In this document: in pieces, positions 8,743 to 17,454 of the stretch
Numbering within the stretch: position 1 is the stretch's first letter
How the letters are laid out: the number at the start of each line of letters is the position of its first letter
Source: Pelomonas sp051857475
GTDB taxonomy: Bacteria > Pseudomonadota > Gammaproteobacteria > Burkholderiales > Burkholderiaceae_C
DNA: 64,000 nucleotides
Assembly (NCBI RefSeq): GCF_051857475.1
Contig: NZ_JBPZGZ010000002.1
Span: 1,938,443 to 2,002,442 of the forward strand
Reading direction: 5' to 3'
The notes under the pieces: generated by a model
Database searches by the model: none
Seen by the model: the letters and a program-made list of their open reading frames with translations, nothing else
Told to the model about the DNA's origin: nothing
Translations under genes and position numbers: made by a program

Positions 8743-9156
8743 TCAGGTCGTGCCGAGCAGGGCGCGGCAGCGCTTCTCGTGTTGCTGGATCTCGGCCAGC
8801 GTGACCTCGATGTCGTGGCGCTGCTGCTCGAGCTGCTCGCGGTGCTGCGCCAGGATGGTGAGGAAGGCCCGCAATTGGGGCGCCGCGCTGGCCTGGCTGT
8901 CGTACATGTCGACCAGCTGCTTGATCTCCTGCAGGGCCAGGCCCAGGCGCTTGCCGCGCAGCGTCAGCTTCAGCCGCGTGCGGTCGCGTGGCGTGTAGAC
9001 GCGGTTGCGGCCCTTGCGGCCGGGCTCCAGCAGGCCGGCCTCTTCGTAGAAGCGAATGGCGCGCGGCGTGATGTCGAACTCGGCAGCCAGCTCGGTGATC
9101 GTGAAGGTCGGCTGAGGGGCTTCGGTCGCGGCGGAGACAGACTTGCGGGGGGGCAT
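8743..9156 (-). CDS. MerR-family regulator, LiuR-like
   Basis: 137 residues: a MerR winged helix (FTITELAAEFDITPRAIRFYEEAGLLEP, residues 18-45), second wing with RNRVYTPRDRTRLKLTLRGKRLGL, and a C-terminal dimerisation coiled coil ending in CRALLG. The sequence resembles LiuR/SoxR-side MerR regulators that control branched-chain amino-acid and fatty-acid degradation. A perfect 14-base palindrome lies 13 bases upstream of its start, shared with the divergent metallo-hydrolase. It therefore probably represses both. Effector unknown; the LiuR assignment is by resemblance. ATG start at 9156. Confidence 0.88.
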   Translation of the reverse strand: MPPRKSVSAATEAPQPTFTITELAAEFDITPRAIRFYEEAGLLEPGRKGRNRVYTPRDRTRLKLTLRGKRLGLALQEIKQLVDMYDSQASAAPQLRAFLTILAQHREQLEQQRHDIEVTLAEIQQHEKRCRALLGTT

Positions 9157-9169
9157 CGCTACACTCGAT

Positions 9170-9183
9170 TGACGTTAACGTCA
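9170..9183. promoter_or_regulatory. Perfect 14-bp palindrome, probable MerR/LiuR-like operator
   Basis: TGACGTTAACGTCA is its own reverse complement and lies between the divergent merR (start 9156) and metallo-hydrolase (start 9208) genes. LiuR-type operators are similar dyads with ACGT half-sites. The position suits simultaneous control of both genes. Confidence 0.7.
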
Positions 9184-9207
9184 GTCTAAGTCCAGCAGGG
9201 CAGCAAC

Positions 9208-10266
9208 ATGGGCAATCCACGCGAATCCGAACTCCATTACCCCTTGGGCGATACCCTGCCCCAGCCCGGCGAGGCCCTGGACCTGGCGCCGGGCGTGCGC
9301 TGGGTGCGCATGGGCCTGCCCTTTGCGCTGGACCACATCAACCTGTGGCTGCTGCGCGACCGCATCGAGGGCCGCGAGGGCTGGACCATCGTCGACTGCG
9401 GCATCGCCAGCGACGACACCAAGGCCAACTGGGACCAGGTCTTTGCCGCTCACCTGGACGATTTGCCGGTGCTGCGCGTCATCGCCACCCACTTCCACCC
9501 CGACCACCTTGGCCTGGCCCACTGGCTGACCGAGCGCTGGGGCTGCCGGCTGTGGATGAGCGCGACCGACTTCAACCTGGCACGCCTGGCCAGCAGCTCC
9601 ACGGTCGGCATGGGCGGCGCGTCGGCCGCGGCCTTCTTCGGCAGCCACGGGCTGACCGACCCGGAGTCGCTGGACAAGATCCGCGCCCGCGCTGACTACT
9701 ACCCCAAGATGGTCCCGGTCGTGCCGGCCAGCTACCGCCGGCTGATGGACGGCAGCGTCATCGACATCGGCGGCCGCTCGTGGCGCTGCATCGCCGGCTA
9801 CGGCCATGCGCCCGAGCACATCAGCCTGTTCTGTGAAGAGGCGAAGCTGCTGATCAGTGGCGACATGGTGCTGCCGCGCATCTCGACCAATGTCTCCGTC
9901 GTCGACGTCGAGCCCGAGGCCGATCCGCTGACGCTGTATCTGGACTCGCTGAAGCGCTATCTGGAGCTGCCGGCCGACACCCTGGTGCTGCCGTCGCACG
10001 GCAAGCCCTTCACCGGCCTGCACGAGCGCATCGACCAGCTGCAGGAGCACCACGACGAACGCCTGGCCGAGGTCATGGCCGCCTGCCGCGCCGAGGCCAC
10101 GCATGCGGCTGGCCTGCTGCCCGTGCTGTTCAAGCGCAAGCTCGACCTGCACCAGACCACCTTCGCCATGGGCGAGGCCATCGCCCATCTGCACGCACTG
10201 TGGCTGAAGGGTGAGCTCAAGCGCGAGCTCGGCGCCGACGGCGTGTATCGCTTCCTGCCCGGCTGA
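9208..10266 (+). CDS. MBL-fold metallo-hydrolase
   Basis: 352 residues. Metallo-beta-lactamase core with the dinuclear metal motif THFHPDHLG near residue 93, further ligands in GYGHAPEH (about 197), SGDMVL (about 214) and LPSHGKPF (about 262), and a C-terminal winged-helix-like segment typical of LACTB2-like and acyl-CoA-associated members. Thioester or phosphodiester hydrolysis is possible; substrate unknown. It faces a LiuR-like regulator over a palindrome, a context that in other Burkholderiales occurs with leucine/isovalerate catabolism, although no such enzymes lie here. ATG at 9208. Confidence 0.88.
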   Translation: MGNPRESELHYPLGDTLPQPGEALDLAPGVRWVRMGLPFALDHINLWLLRDRIEGREGWTIVDCGIASDDTKANWDQVFAAHLDDLPVLRVIATHFHPDHLGLAHWLTERWGCRLWMSATDFNLARLASSSTVGMGGASAAAFFGSHGLTDPESLDKIRARADYYPKMVPVVPASYRRLMDGSVIDIGGRSWRCIAGYGHAPEHISLFCEEAKLLISGDMVLPRISTNVSVVDVEPEADPLTLYLDSLKRYLELPADTLVLPSHGKPFTGLHERIDQLQEHHDERLAEVMAACRAEATHAAGLLPVLFKRKLDLHQTTFAMGEAIAHLHALWLKGELKRELGADGVYRFLPG

Positions 10267-10282
10267 CCGGTCCAAAGAGAAA

Positions 10283-10314
10283 CGCCGCCGACGATTTGCA
10301 TCGTGCGGCGGCGG
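10283..10314 (+). terminator. Strong stem-loop after the metallo-hydrolase
   Basis: CGCCGCCG-ACGAT pairs with ATCGT-CGGCGGCG around a TTGC loop with one bulged base, 17 bases after the stop codon. The following TCTTGCTTAG is only weakly T-rich, so termination efficiency is uncertain. The rest of the 10315-10478 gap holds two GGTACCTT direct repeats and nothing else I recognise. Confidence 0.6.
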
Positions 10315-10478
10315 TCTTGCTTAGCTTGGTACCTTCACTCCCTCCGGCTGGGCCGGTCCCGGGTACCTTGTGTGACAGCGTCGGACGGAGTGTTGCTCTT
10401 TGTGAAGACGCCGGGATGGCAATGCCTGGGTAGTATTCACATGCAATCCATTGCAGTGAGATCTCCCGGCTTGCCGAC

Positions 10479-11288
10479 TCACTGAACGACGATCGATTCC
10501 TCGCGCAGCGCGTCTCGCGAGCGCTCGAAATCGGGCAGCACGGAGCGCACCGTGTCCCAGAAGGCGGGGCTGTGGTTCATCTCGCGCAGATGGGCCAGTT
10601 CGTGCGCAACGACGTAGTCGATGATGGCCGGCGCGAAGTGGATGAGGCGCCAGTTCAGGCGGATGCTGCCGTCGGCGCTGGCGCTGCCCCAGCGGGTCTG
10701 GGCCGAGGACAGGCGCAGCGTCTTCATCGACACGCCCAGCATGTCGGCGAAATGGTGGCAGCGCGGCAGGAAGTCTTCCTTGGCGCGGGCCTGCAGCCAG
10801 GACTGGGCCAGGTCGCGGATCTGCTCGGCCGAGGCGCCGCCGGGCAGGGGCAGGCGCAGCTGACGCGTTTCAGCGTCCCACACGACCTCGCGTTCGGACG
10901 GCGCCAGTGCCAGGGTCAGGGCCTCGCCCAGATAGGGCAGGCGGCCGCCGTCCAGCCATTCGATGCGCGAGGCCTGGATGCGCTGCTGGCGCTCGCGCTG
11001 CTCGACCAGCTTGCGCAGGATCCAGTCGCCCTTGTGGTGCAGGGCGCGCTCGATCTCGTTGATGGGCACCCAGCGCGGCGCGCTGACGCGCAGGCCCTGC
11101 GGCCCGACGACAAAGCCGATGCTGCGCCGGCGCGCGCGCTTGAGCTCGTAGCCGATGCGGTGCTGGCCCAGCAGCAGCTCACGCCGCGCGCGCGGCGCGC
11201 CGGGTTCGGCGGGCGTGATCTCCGGCTCCACGTCGAACAGCGACAGCTGGCTGTCCTGCAGGAGTGGGGCCGGACGCTTGGCGGGCAT
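10479..11288 (-). CDS. YgjP/SprT-like zinc metalloprotease (M48-type fold)
   Basis: 269 residues from ATG 11288 (MPAKRPAPLLQDSQLSLF); the frame stays open further upstream, but that part is antisense to plsC. The N-terminal YgjP domain has HRIGYELKRARRRSIGFVV, and the catalytic core has the zinc motif HELAHLREMNHS near residues 222-233 (HExxH plus a third His). TRWGSASADGSIRLNWRL is the diagnostic segment of this family (WGS...LNWRL). Family members are uncharacterised metal-dependent hydrolases. Starts five bases after plsC and probably shares its transcript. Confidence 0.9.
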   Translation of the reverse strand: MPAKRPAPLLQDSQLSLFDVEPEITPAEPGAPRARRELLLGQHRIGYELKRARRRSIGFVVGPQGLRVSAPRWVPINEIERALHHKGDWILRKLVEQRERQQRIQASRIEWLDGGRLPYLGEALTLALAPSEREVVWDAETRQLRLPLPGGASAEQIRDLAQSWLQARAKEDFLPRCHHFADMLGVSMKTLRLSSAQTRWGSASADGSIRLNWRLIHFAPAIIDYVVAHELAHLREMNHSPAFWDTVRSVLPDFERSRDALREESIVVQ

Positions 11289-11293
11289 GTTGC

Positions 11294-12088
11294 TCAGTGT
11301 TGGTTGGCGGTGCCGGCGACGCCGGCTTGCGGAGGGTTGGCGTAAGCCTGCGGGTCGAGGCGATGCATTTCGCTCTCGATCCAGTCCTTGACCTCTTTCA
11401 TCAGCTCGGCGGGTTCGCGGCCAACGGGGCTGATCTGCTTGCCGATGGAGATGTCGACGATGCCGGGGCGCAGCAGGAAGCTCTTGCGCGGCCAGCAGCG
11501 TGCGGCGGTGGCAGCGATGGGGACGACGGGCAGGCCGGCCTCGACGGCCAGGCGGGTGCCGCCGGTCTTGTACTCCCCGACCTGGCCGCGCGCGATGCGC
11601 GTGCCCTCGGGGAACATGATGATCCAGTTGCCCTGCGCGCCCAGCCGCTTGCCCTGGGCCAGCACCTTGTTCCAGGCCTCGGTGCGGCGGCTGCGGTCGA
11701 TGTGGATCATGTCGATGCGGCCCATGGCCCAGCCGAAGAAGGGCACATACAGCAGCTCCTTCTTGAACACATAGGCCAGCGGGTGGCTGAACAGCGTCGG
11801 ATAGGCAAAGGTCTCCCAGGTGCTCTGGTGCTTGGACAGCAGGATGACGCCCGCGGTGCGGTCTTCGGCCGGCGGCAGGTTCTCCATGCCCTGCACCCGC
11901 CATTTGATGCCGCAGATGATGCGCGCGCTCCAGATCGCGATCTTCAGCCAATTGGCGCAGGCCCAGTAGATGGGATCACCCCGACGGAAGATGGACAGGA
12001 TGCAGACGCCCGTCCCCCAGGGGATGACGGTGACGATGAGGACGATGACGAAGATCAGCGAGCGGATGGCGCTCAACACAGTTGCCAT
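11294..12088 (-). CDS. plsC: 1-acyl-sn-glycerol-3-phosphate acyltransferase
   Basis: 264 residues from ATG 12088 (MATVLSAIRS), chosen over an in-frame TTG four codons earlier because GGAAAT precedes it at good spacing. N-terminal membrane helix (SLIFVIVLIVTVIPWG). Acyltransferase block I is SKHQSTWET, an HX4E variant of the usual HX4D, and block III is FPEGTRIARG near residue 178. It acylates lysophosphatidate to phosphatidate at the inner membrane. Part of the downstream end of the glyQ-glyS-gmhB-plsC string. Confidence 0.92.
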   Translation of the reverse strand: MATVLSAIRSLIFVIVLIVTVIPWGTGVCILSIFRRGDPIYWACANWLKIAIWSARIICGIKWRVQGMENLPPAEDRTAGVILLSKHQSTWETFAYPTLFSHPLAYVFKKELLYVPFFGWAMGRIDMIHIDRSRRTEAWNKVLAQGKRLGAQGNWIIMFPEGTRIARGQVGEYKTGGTRLAVEAGLPVVPIAATAARCWPRKSFLLRPGIVDISIGKQISPVGREPAELMKEVKDWIESEMHRLDPQAYANPPQAGVAGTANQH

Positions 12089-12149
12089 CAGGATTTCCAA
12101 ACGAGTTGCGGTGCGCTCATGGCGGCACCTGGATGCATGACCGAGCAGA

Positions 12150-12228
12150 TGCCGCAGAACCGGCTTGGCCGGGCTGCAGGCGTCGCCCCCTTGAGGGGGC
12201 CGGCGTAGCCGGTAGGGGGTGGGCTCAT
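12150..12228 (+). repeat. Intergenic palindromic repeat, family 2, copy C
   Basis: Matches 24021-24092 in the same orientation: TGCCG, GGAACCGGCTT-like core, CGCCCCTTGAGGG hairpin, then GGTAGGGGGT and GGCT. The GCCCCCTTGAGGGGGC segment is a near-perfect hairpin. It lies immediately beyond the gmhB-like stop codon and before plsC, and shares its end (GGGG-GGCTCATC) with family 1. Confidence 0.7.
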
Positions 12229-12232
12229 CACT

Positions 12233-12853
12233 TCAGTGCAGGTCTCCGGCCTGGGTGTCGGGGGTCAAGGCCTGGCCGCGTGCTTCGGCCACGCGGCGGC
12301 GCTCTTCCTGGACGATGGTTTCGGCAAAGCTCGTCAGGTCGTCGTGCACCCTGGCATGCGGCACCTGCGCCAGCAGATTGGCCAGTTCGTCGGTGCCGAG
12401 GTTGCCGAAGGGCCCGGTCAGCACCAGATGCGGGATGCAGCCGGCGTTCTGGGCCGTCAGCAGGTCGGTCAGCGAGGCGCCCACCATGTGGACGTCCTTG
12501 AGCTCGACGTCGAAGCGCTCGCCGATCTGCTGGATCAGCCCCGGCAGGGGCTTGCGGCAGTCGCAGCCTTCCTCAGGCGTGTGCGGGCAGAAGAAGGCGG
12601 CATCCAGGCGCCCGCCTTTCTCGGCCAGCAGCTGGTTCAGGCGCAGATGCACGGCATTCAGCGAGGCCATGTCGAGCAGGCCGCGGCCGATGCCGGCCTG
12701 GTTGGTGGCCAGCACCGTGTGCCAGCCGGCGTGGTTGAGCCGCGCGACGGCCTCCATCGCGCCCGGCAGCGGGTCGAGCTCCTCTGGCGCCTTGACGTGG
12801 TCGTCGCGGTAGCGGTTGAGGGTGCCGTCCCGCCCGAGGATGACGAGCTTCAT
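12233..12853 (-). CDS. gmhB: GmhB-like HAD protein with altered catalytic residues
   Basis: 206 residues from ATG 12853 (MKLVILGRDGTLNRYRDDH). The family removes the 7-phosphate of heptose bisphosphate for LPS core synthesis. The zinc loop is intact (CPHTPEEGCDCRKP, about residues 92-105), as are the ATNQAG loop and substrate-side segments. HAD motif I reads LGRDGT where LDRDGT is expected, so the nucleophile Asp is Gly, and motif IV reads VGASLTD where VGDSxxD is expected. I confirmed both from the codons (GGG and GCC). It may be inactive, regulatory, or use another mechanism. 31 bases after the glyS stop. Confidence 0.8.
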   Translation of the reverse strand: MKLVILGRDGTLNRYRDDHVKAPEELDPLPGAMEAVARLNHAGWHTVLATNQAGIGRGLLDMASLNAVHLRLNQLLAEKGGRLDAAFFCPHTPEEGCDCRKPLPGLIQQIGERFDVELKDVHMVGASLTDLLTAQNAGCIPHLVLTGPFGNLGTDELANLLAQVPHARVHDDLTSFAETIVQEERRRVAEARGQALTPDTQAGDLH

Positions 12854-12884
12854 GCCGTGGGCGTGGTCGGCACGCATCTGGTTT

Positions 12885-15050
12885 TTAGGCAAGGCGTGAC
12901 AGGTCGGCGACCCGGTTCATGGCGGCGTGCAGGCGACCCAGCAGGGCCAGGCGGTTGGCACGCAGGGCTGCGTCTTCGGCGTTGACCATCACATCGTCGA
13001 AGAAGGCGTCGACCGGTGCCTTCAGCGCGGCCAGGGCTTTCAGCGAGCCGGTGTAGTCATGCTGCTCGAACAGGGTGTCAGCTTGCGGCTGCACCTCGGC
13101 AATGGCGGCGGCCAGGGCCTGCTCGGCAGACTCCTTCAGCAGCTCGGCCTTGACCTCGGTGGGCAGCTCACCCTCGACCTTCTTCAGGATGTTGCCGACG
13201 CGCTTGTTGGCGGCGGCCAGCGAAGCGGCCTCGGCCAGGGCCGCGAAGGCGCGCACGGCCTCCAGGCGCTTGGGCACGTCGCCGAGTCGCGTGGGAGCCA
13301 GCGCCAGCACGGCGTCGACTTCCTGGGCGCTGTAGCCTTGGTCGCGCAGGCTCACGGCCAGGCGGTCGGCGAAGAAGCTCAGCAGGGCCTCGCGAGTGGC
13401 TTGCGGGTTCTCGATCAGCTCGCCGAAGGGCGGCAGGGCCGCCTCGATCATGGCGGGCAGGTCCAGCGGCAGGTTCTTCTCGACCAGGATGCGGATGATG
13501 CCCAGGGCATGGCGGCGCAGCGCGAAGGGGTCCTTGTCGCCGGTGGGCAACTGGCCGATGCCGAACAGGCCGACCAGGGTCTCGAGCTTGTCGGCCAGGG
13601 CCACGACGGTGCCGGTGTGGTTGCGCGGCAGCGCGTCGCCGGCGAAGCGCGGCTTGTAGTGGTCCTCGATGGCGATGGCGACGCCGTCGCGCAGGCCCTC
13701 GTGGCGAGCGTAGTAGCCGCCCATGATGCCCTGCAGCTCGGGGAACTCGCCGACCATGTCGGTCAGCAGGTCGCACTTGGCGAGCTGGGCGGCCTGCTTG
13801 ACCTTGCTGTCCAGCACCTTGAACTCGTCGTCGGCGTCCACCGTGTAGGGCAGGGTGGCCATGCTGAGCTGGTTGACGATGGCGTGAGCTATTGCCGTGA
13901 CGCGCTCGGCGCGCTCGCCTTGCGAGCCCAGCTTGCCGTGATAGACCACCTTGGCCAGGCCGGGCAGGCGGTCGGCCAGCTTCTTCTTGCGGTCCTGGTC
14001 GAAGAAGAACTTGGCGTCGGCCAGGCGCGGGCGCACGACACGCTCGTTGCCCTGCGTGACGGCGCTGGCGTCGGCTGGGGCGATGTTGCTGACGACCAGG
14101 AAATGGCGGGTCAGCTTGCCGTGGGAATCCAGCAGCGGGAAGTACTTCTGGTTGGCCTTCATCGTCAGGATGAGGCATTCCTGCGGCACGGCGAGGAACT
14201 CGGCTTCGAAGGCGCAGGTCAGCACATTAGGGCGCTCGACCAGGGCCGTCACTTCATCCAGCAGGGCTTCGTCGTCGATGGGCTTGAGGCTGAGGGCATC
14301 GGCCGCACCCTTGAGCTGGCGCGAGATCTCGGCGCGGCGCTCGGCAAAGCTGGCGATGACGGCGCCCTGCTCGAACAGCTGCTGGGCGTAGCTGTCGGCC
14401 GAGCGAATCGCAAAAGCTTGTACAGGCGATTCGAAGCGATGGCCTTCGGTCATGTTGCTTGCTTCAAGACCCAACGCCTTGACGCCAATGACCGTTTCGC
14501 CATGCAGTGCGATCAGTCGATGCGCGGGACGCACAAACTTCACGTCCGTCCAGCCATCGGCCAACTGGTAAGTCATCACCTTGGGGATGGGCAGCCGATG
14601 CAGCGCCAGATCGATGGCGCCCTGCAAGGCTATCGACAAATGGCTGCCTGCAGCTTGACCTGGGTCGTGCTTGATAACCCGCTTGCCACCCTCCTCGGCG
14701 ACGAAGAGTCGGCCCTCGGAGAAGAAAGAGCCAACATCAACGCCTTCGTGATAACCGGCCTTCTGAAGCCGCTTCAATAGTGCCGGTGTCGGGGTACCTT
14801 CTTTGAGCCCCACGGCTTCAGGCATCAGCGTTTCCGGCGGCCTCGGCTTCGGCTCTGAAATGGCTCTTACTTTGGAGATGTGTACGCCAAGTCGCCGTGG
14901 CGAAGCGAACGACGTGGTCGCCGACTCAGCTTCCAAGAAATCGTTGAGATGCAGGTGTTCGGTGATCGAAGCGGCAAACGACTCGCCCAGCTTCTTCAGC
15001 GCCTTGGGCGGCAGTTCTTCGACAAACAGTTCAACGAGCAGGTTGGTCAT
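12885..15050 (-). CDS. glyS: Glycyl-tRNA synthetase beta subunit
   Basis: 721 residues from ATG 15050 (MTNLLVELFVEELPPKALKKL), whose A is the last base of the glyQ stop codon (TGATG coupling). The family's characteristic segments are visible throughout, including the central HD-like domain and a C-terminal anticodon-binding region near residues 590-700. It forms the alpha2beta2 heterotetramer with GlyQ and charges tRNA-Gly. Base composition is odd: by hand counts the 5' third (about 14400-15050) is 52-60 % GC, against 65-80 % in the sampled 3' part. Confidence 0.95.
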   Translation of the reverse strand: MTNLLVELFVEELPPKALKKLGESFAASITEHLHLNDFLEAESATTSFASPRRLGVHISKVRAISEPKPRPPETLMPEAVGLKEGTPTPALLKRLQKAGYHEGVDVGSFFSEGRLFVAEEGGKRVIKHDPGQAAGSHLSIALQGAIDLALHRLPIPKVMTYQLADGWTDVKFVRPAHRLIALHGETVIGVKALGLEASNMTEGHRFESPVQAFAIRSADSYAQQLFEQGAVIASFAERRAEISRQLKGAADALSLKPIDDEALLDEVTALVERPNVLTCAFEAEFLAVPQECLILTMKANQKYFPLLDSHGKLTRHFLVVSNIAPADASAVTQGNERVVRPRLADAKFFFDQDRKKKLADRLPGLAKVVYHGKLGSQGERAERVTAIAHAIVNQLSMATLPYTVDADDEFKVLDSKVKQAAQLAKCDLLTDMVGEFPELQGIMGGYYARHEGLRDGVAIAIEDHYKPRFAGDALPRNHTGTVVALADKLETLVGLFGIGQLPTGDKDPFALRRHALGIIRILVEKNLPLDLPAMIEAALPPFGELIENPQATREALLSFFADRLAVSLRDQGYSAQEVDAVLALAPTRLGDVPKRLEAVRAFAALAEAASLAAANKRVGNILKKVEGELPTEVKAELLKESAEQALAAAIAEVQPQADTLFEQHDYTGSLKALAALKAPVDAFFDDVMVNAEDAALRANRLALLGRLHAAMNRVADLSRLA

Positions 15051-15982
15051 CACGCGGCCGCCTTCTTGTTGTTCTTCAGTTCGATCTGCGCGACGACTTC
15101 ATCGGCCCAGGCCTTGGGCGCCATCGGGAAGCCCAGGCGCGCGCGGCTGTCGACATAGCTCTGCGCGACGGCACGGGCCAGGTTGCGGATGCGGCCGATG
15201 TAGGCGGCGCGCTCGGTCACCGAGATGGCACCGCGGGCGTCCAGCAGGTTGAAGCTGTGGCCGGCCTTCAGCAACTGCTCGTAGGCGGGCAGGGCCAACT
15301 GGTGTTCCATCAGGCTCTTGGACTGCTTCTCATGCGCGGCGAAGGCGCCGAGCAGGAAGTCGACGTCGCTGTGCTCGAAGTTGTAGGTCGACTGCTCGAC
15401 CTCGTTCTGGTGGAAGACATCGCCATAGGTCAGGCCGTCGGTGTAGACCAGGTCGTAGACCGATTCCTTGCCCTGCAGATACATGGCCAGGCGTTCCAGG
15501 CCGTAGGTGATCTCGCCGGTGATGGGCTTGCAGTCGATGCCGCCGACCTGCTGGAAGTAGGTGAACTGCGTCACTTCCATGCCGTTGAGCCAGACCTCCC
15601 AGCCCAGGCCCCAGCAGCCGAGGGTCGGGTTCTCCCAATCGTCCTCGACGAAGCGCACGTCGTTCTTCTTCAGATCGAAACCGAGGGCCTCCAGCGAGCC
15701 GAGATACAGCTCCAGGATATTGGCCGGTGCCGGCTTGAGCACCACCTGGTATTGGTAGTAGTGCTGCAGGCGGTTCGGGTTCTCGCCGTAGCGGCCGTCC
15801 TTGGGGCGGCGGCTGGGCTGCACATAGGCGGCCTTCCAGGGCTCGGGGCCCAAGGCGCGCAGGAAGGTGGCGGTGTGGCTGGTGCCGGCACCGACTTCCA
15901 TGTCGTAGGGCTGGAGGAGCGCGCAGCCTTGCTTGGACCAATAGTCCTGCAGGGTCAGGATGATTTGCTGGAAGGTCAGCAT
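15050..15982 (-). CDS. glyQ: Glycyl-tRNA synthetase alpha subunit
   Basis: 310 residues from ATG 15982 (MLTFQQIILTLQDYWSKQG); the frame is open further upstream only as antisense of lnt. Class II synthetase core with family signatures TSHTATFLRALGPEPW (near residue 33), SRRPKDGRYGENPNRLQ and YFQQVGGIDCKP. It binds glycine and ATP in the complex with GlyS. Lies 29 bases after the lnt stop and is coupled to glyS downstream. Confidence 0.97.
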   Translation of the reverse strand: MLTFQQIILTLQDYWSKQGCALLQPYDMEVGAGTSHTATFLRALGPEPWKAAYVQPSRRPKDGRYGENPNRLQHYYQYQVVLKPAPANILELYLGSLEALGFDLKKNDVRFVEDDWENPTLGCWGLGWEVWLNGMEVTQFTYFQQVGGIDCKPITGEITYGLERLAMYLQGKESVYDLVYTDGLTYGDVFHQNEVEQSTYNFEHSDVDFLLGAFAAHEKQSKSLMEHQLALPAYEQLLKAGHSFNLLDARGAISVTERAAYIGRIRNLARAVAQSYVDSRARLGFPMAPKAWADEVVAQIELKNNKKAAA

Positions 15983-16011
15983 GGGATCGGGCAGGTGAGG
16001 GGTGGTCGATT

Positions 16012-17454
16012 CTATTGGGCGGCCCTGCGCAGCGCCGTCAGGGCCAACAGGGACAAGATCCACAGCGGCCACAGGCCGACGGTGGCCAGCCAGCGCGCAT
16101 AGGGCGTGGCGCCGGCGCGGCCTTCGACTTCGGCCTCGAGCACGCCGCGCACCAGCGGCGGCAGGCGCATCGTGACGCGGCCGTGGTGGTCGACGACGGC
16201 CGTGGCGCCGGTGTTGGTCGAGCGGGCGACCGGGCGCTGGAACTCCAGGGCCCGCATCTGCGAGAACTGCAGATGCTGGTCCTGGATCATGACGGTGCCG
16301 AACCAGGCCAGGTTGCTGACGTTGATGAACATCGTCGCGGCGTCCGGCCCGACGGCGCTCTGCACGACGTCCTCGCCGAACAAGTCCTCGTAGCAGATCA
16401 GCGGTCGCAGGCGCTGGCCGGCGACGGCCCAGGGACGCTGGTGGTCGCCGCGGGCCTGGTCGTCCAGCGGGATGTTCATGGCGTGCACGAACCAGCCCAG
16501 GCCGGGCGGGATGAATTCGCCGAAGGGCAGCAGGTGGCGCTTGCCGTAGTGGTAGTCGTTGCCGAGGGCGACGACGGAATTGACGAAGCCCTCGTCGGCA
16601 TTGCCCAGGAAGCTGCCGAGCAGGGCCGGGTGATCGGGCCTGGACAGGCGGGCCAGCGTCGTGCGGTCCAGCTCGGCCAGCGGCAGGGGCACGACGGACT
16701 CGGGCGTGATGACGACCTGGCCGCGCGCCGACTCGATCTGCGTCGCCAGCAGGTCGAGGTTGGCCGCGAAGCGGGCCGGGTCGAACTTCTGGTCCTGCGG
16801 GATGCTGGGCTGCACCAGGGAGAGGGCCAGCTTGCCGGTGGAGGTCGTGAAGTCCTGCGGCAGCACGAAGCCGGCCAGCGGGATGGCCAGCGCCGGCGCG
16901 GCCCAGGCGAGGGCGCCGCGCTTCAGCCACACCAGCCCGGCCGCCGCCAGCGCCGCCAGCGCGCAGATGCCATAGACACCTACCCAGGGCGCCCAGCCCG
17001 CCAGCGGGCCGACGGTATGGGCATAGCCCGACGCAATCCAGGGGAAGCCGCTCAGCCAGGTGGCCCGCGCCAGTTCGGCCAGCAGCCAGGCCGGCACCAG
17101 GGCCAGCACCCGCCAGCGGCCGGGGGCGATCCAGCGCGCCGTCAGGCCCAGGGCCAGCGCGTAGTAGCCGCTGAGAAAGGCCGCCAGCAGGGCCACTGCG
17201 AGGGCGGCCAGCAGCCAGGGGATGCCGCCGAACTGGTGCATGCTGATGTGCAGCCACCACAGGCCCGAGGCCAGCCAGCTGAAGCCAAACAATGCGCCGC
17301 CAACGGCCGCCGCCCGGGGCGTGGCCTGCTCGACGACGGCGAACAGCAAGGCCAGCGAGATGAGCTGCAGATACCAGGCCCCCGTCGGGGCAAAGGCGCC
17401 GGTGTGCAGCAGGCCGGCGACCAGCGCGACGGCCGCCGCCCTCGCGCCCTTCAC
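16012..17454 (-). CDS. lnt: Apolipoprotein N-acyltransferase
   Basis: 480 residues starting at GTG 17454 within the GTGA overlap with corC. N-terminal six or so membrane helices (residues 1-190) and a periplasmic nitrilase domain (215-465) with the catalytic triad Glu in VITPESVVPLP, Lys in GKRHLLPFGEF and Cys in LICYEDLFGE. The enzyme adds the third acyl chain to lipoproteins such as those encoded in this window. The corC-lnt order is widely conserved. Confidence 0.95.
   Translation of the reverse strand: MKGARAAAVALVAGLLHTGAFAPTGAWYLQLISLALLFAVVEQATPRAAAVGGALFGFSWLASGLWWLHISMHQFGGIPWLLAALAVALLAAFLSGYYALALGLTARWIAPGRWRVLALVPAWLLAELARATWLSGFPWIASGYAHTVGPLAGWAPWVGVYGICALAALAAAGLVWLKRGALAWAAPALAIPLAGFVLPQDFTTSTGKLALSLVQPSIPQDQKFDPARFAANLDLLATQIESARGQVVITPESVVPLPLAELDRTTLARLSRPDHPALLGSFLGNADEGFVNSVVALGNDYHYGKRHLLPFGEFIPPGLGWFVHAMNIPLDDQARGDHQRPWAVAGQRLRPLICYEDLFGEDVVQSAVGPDAATMFINVSNLAWFGTVMIQDQHLQFSQMRALEFQRPVARSTNTGATAVVDHHGRVTMRLPPLVRGVLEAEVEGRAGATPYARWLATVGLWPLWILSLLALTALRRAAQ

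Noticed and set aside
11294..12088. PlsC with HX4E rather than HX4D as a defective enzyme
   Set aside because: The SKHQSTWE form is, from memory, common among Burkholderiales PlsC proteins, so I treat it as a lineage variant.
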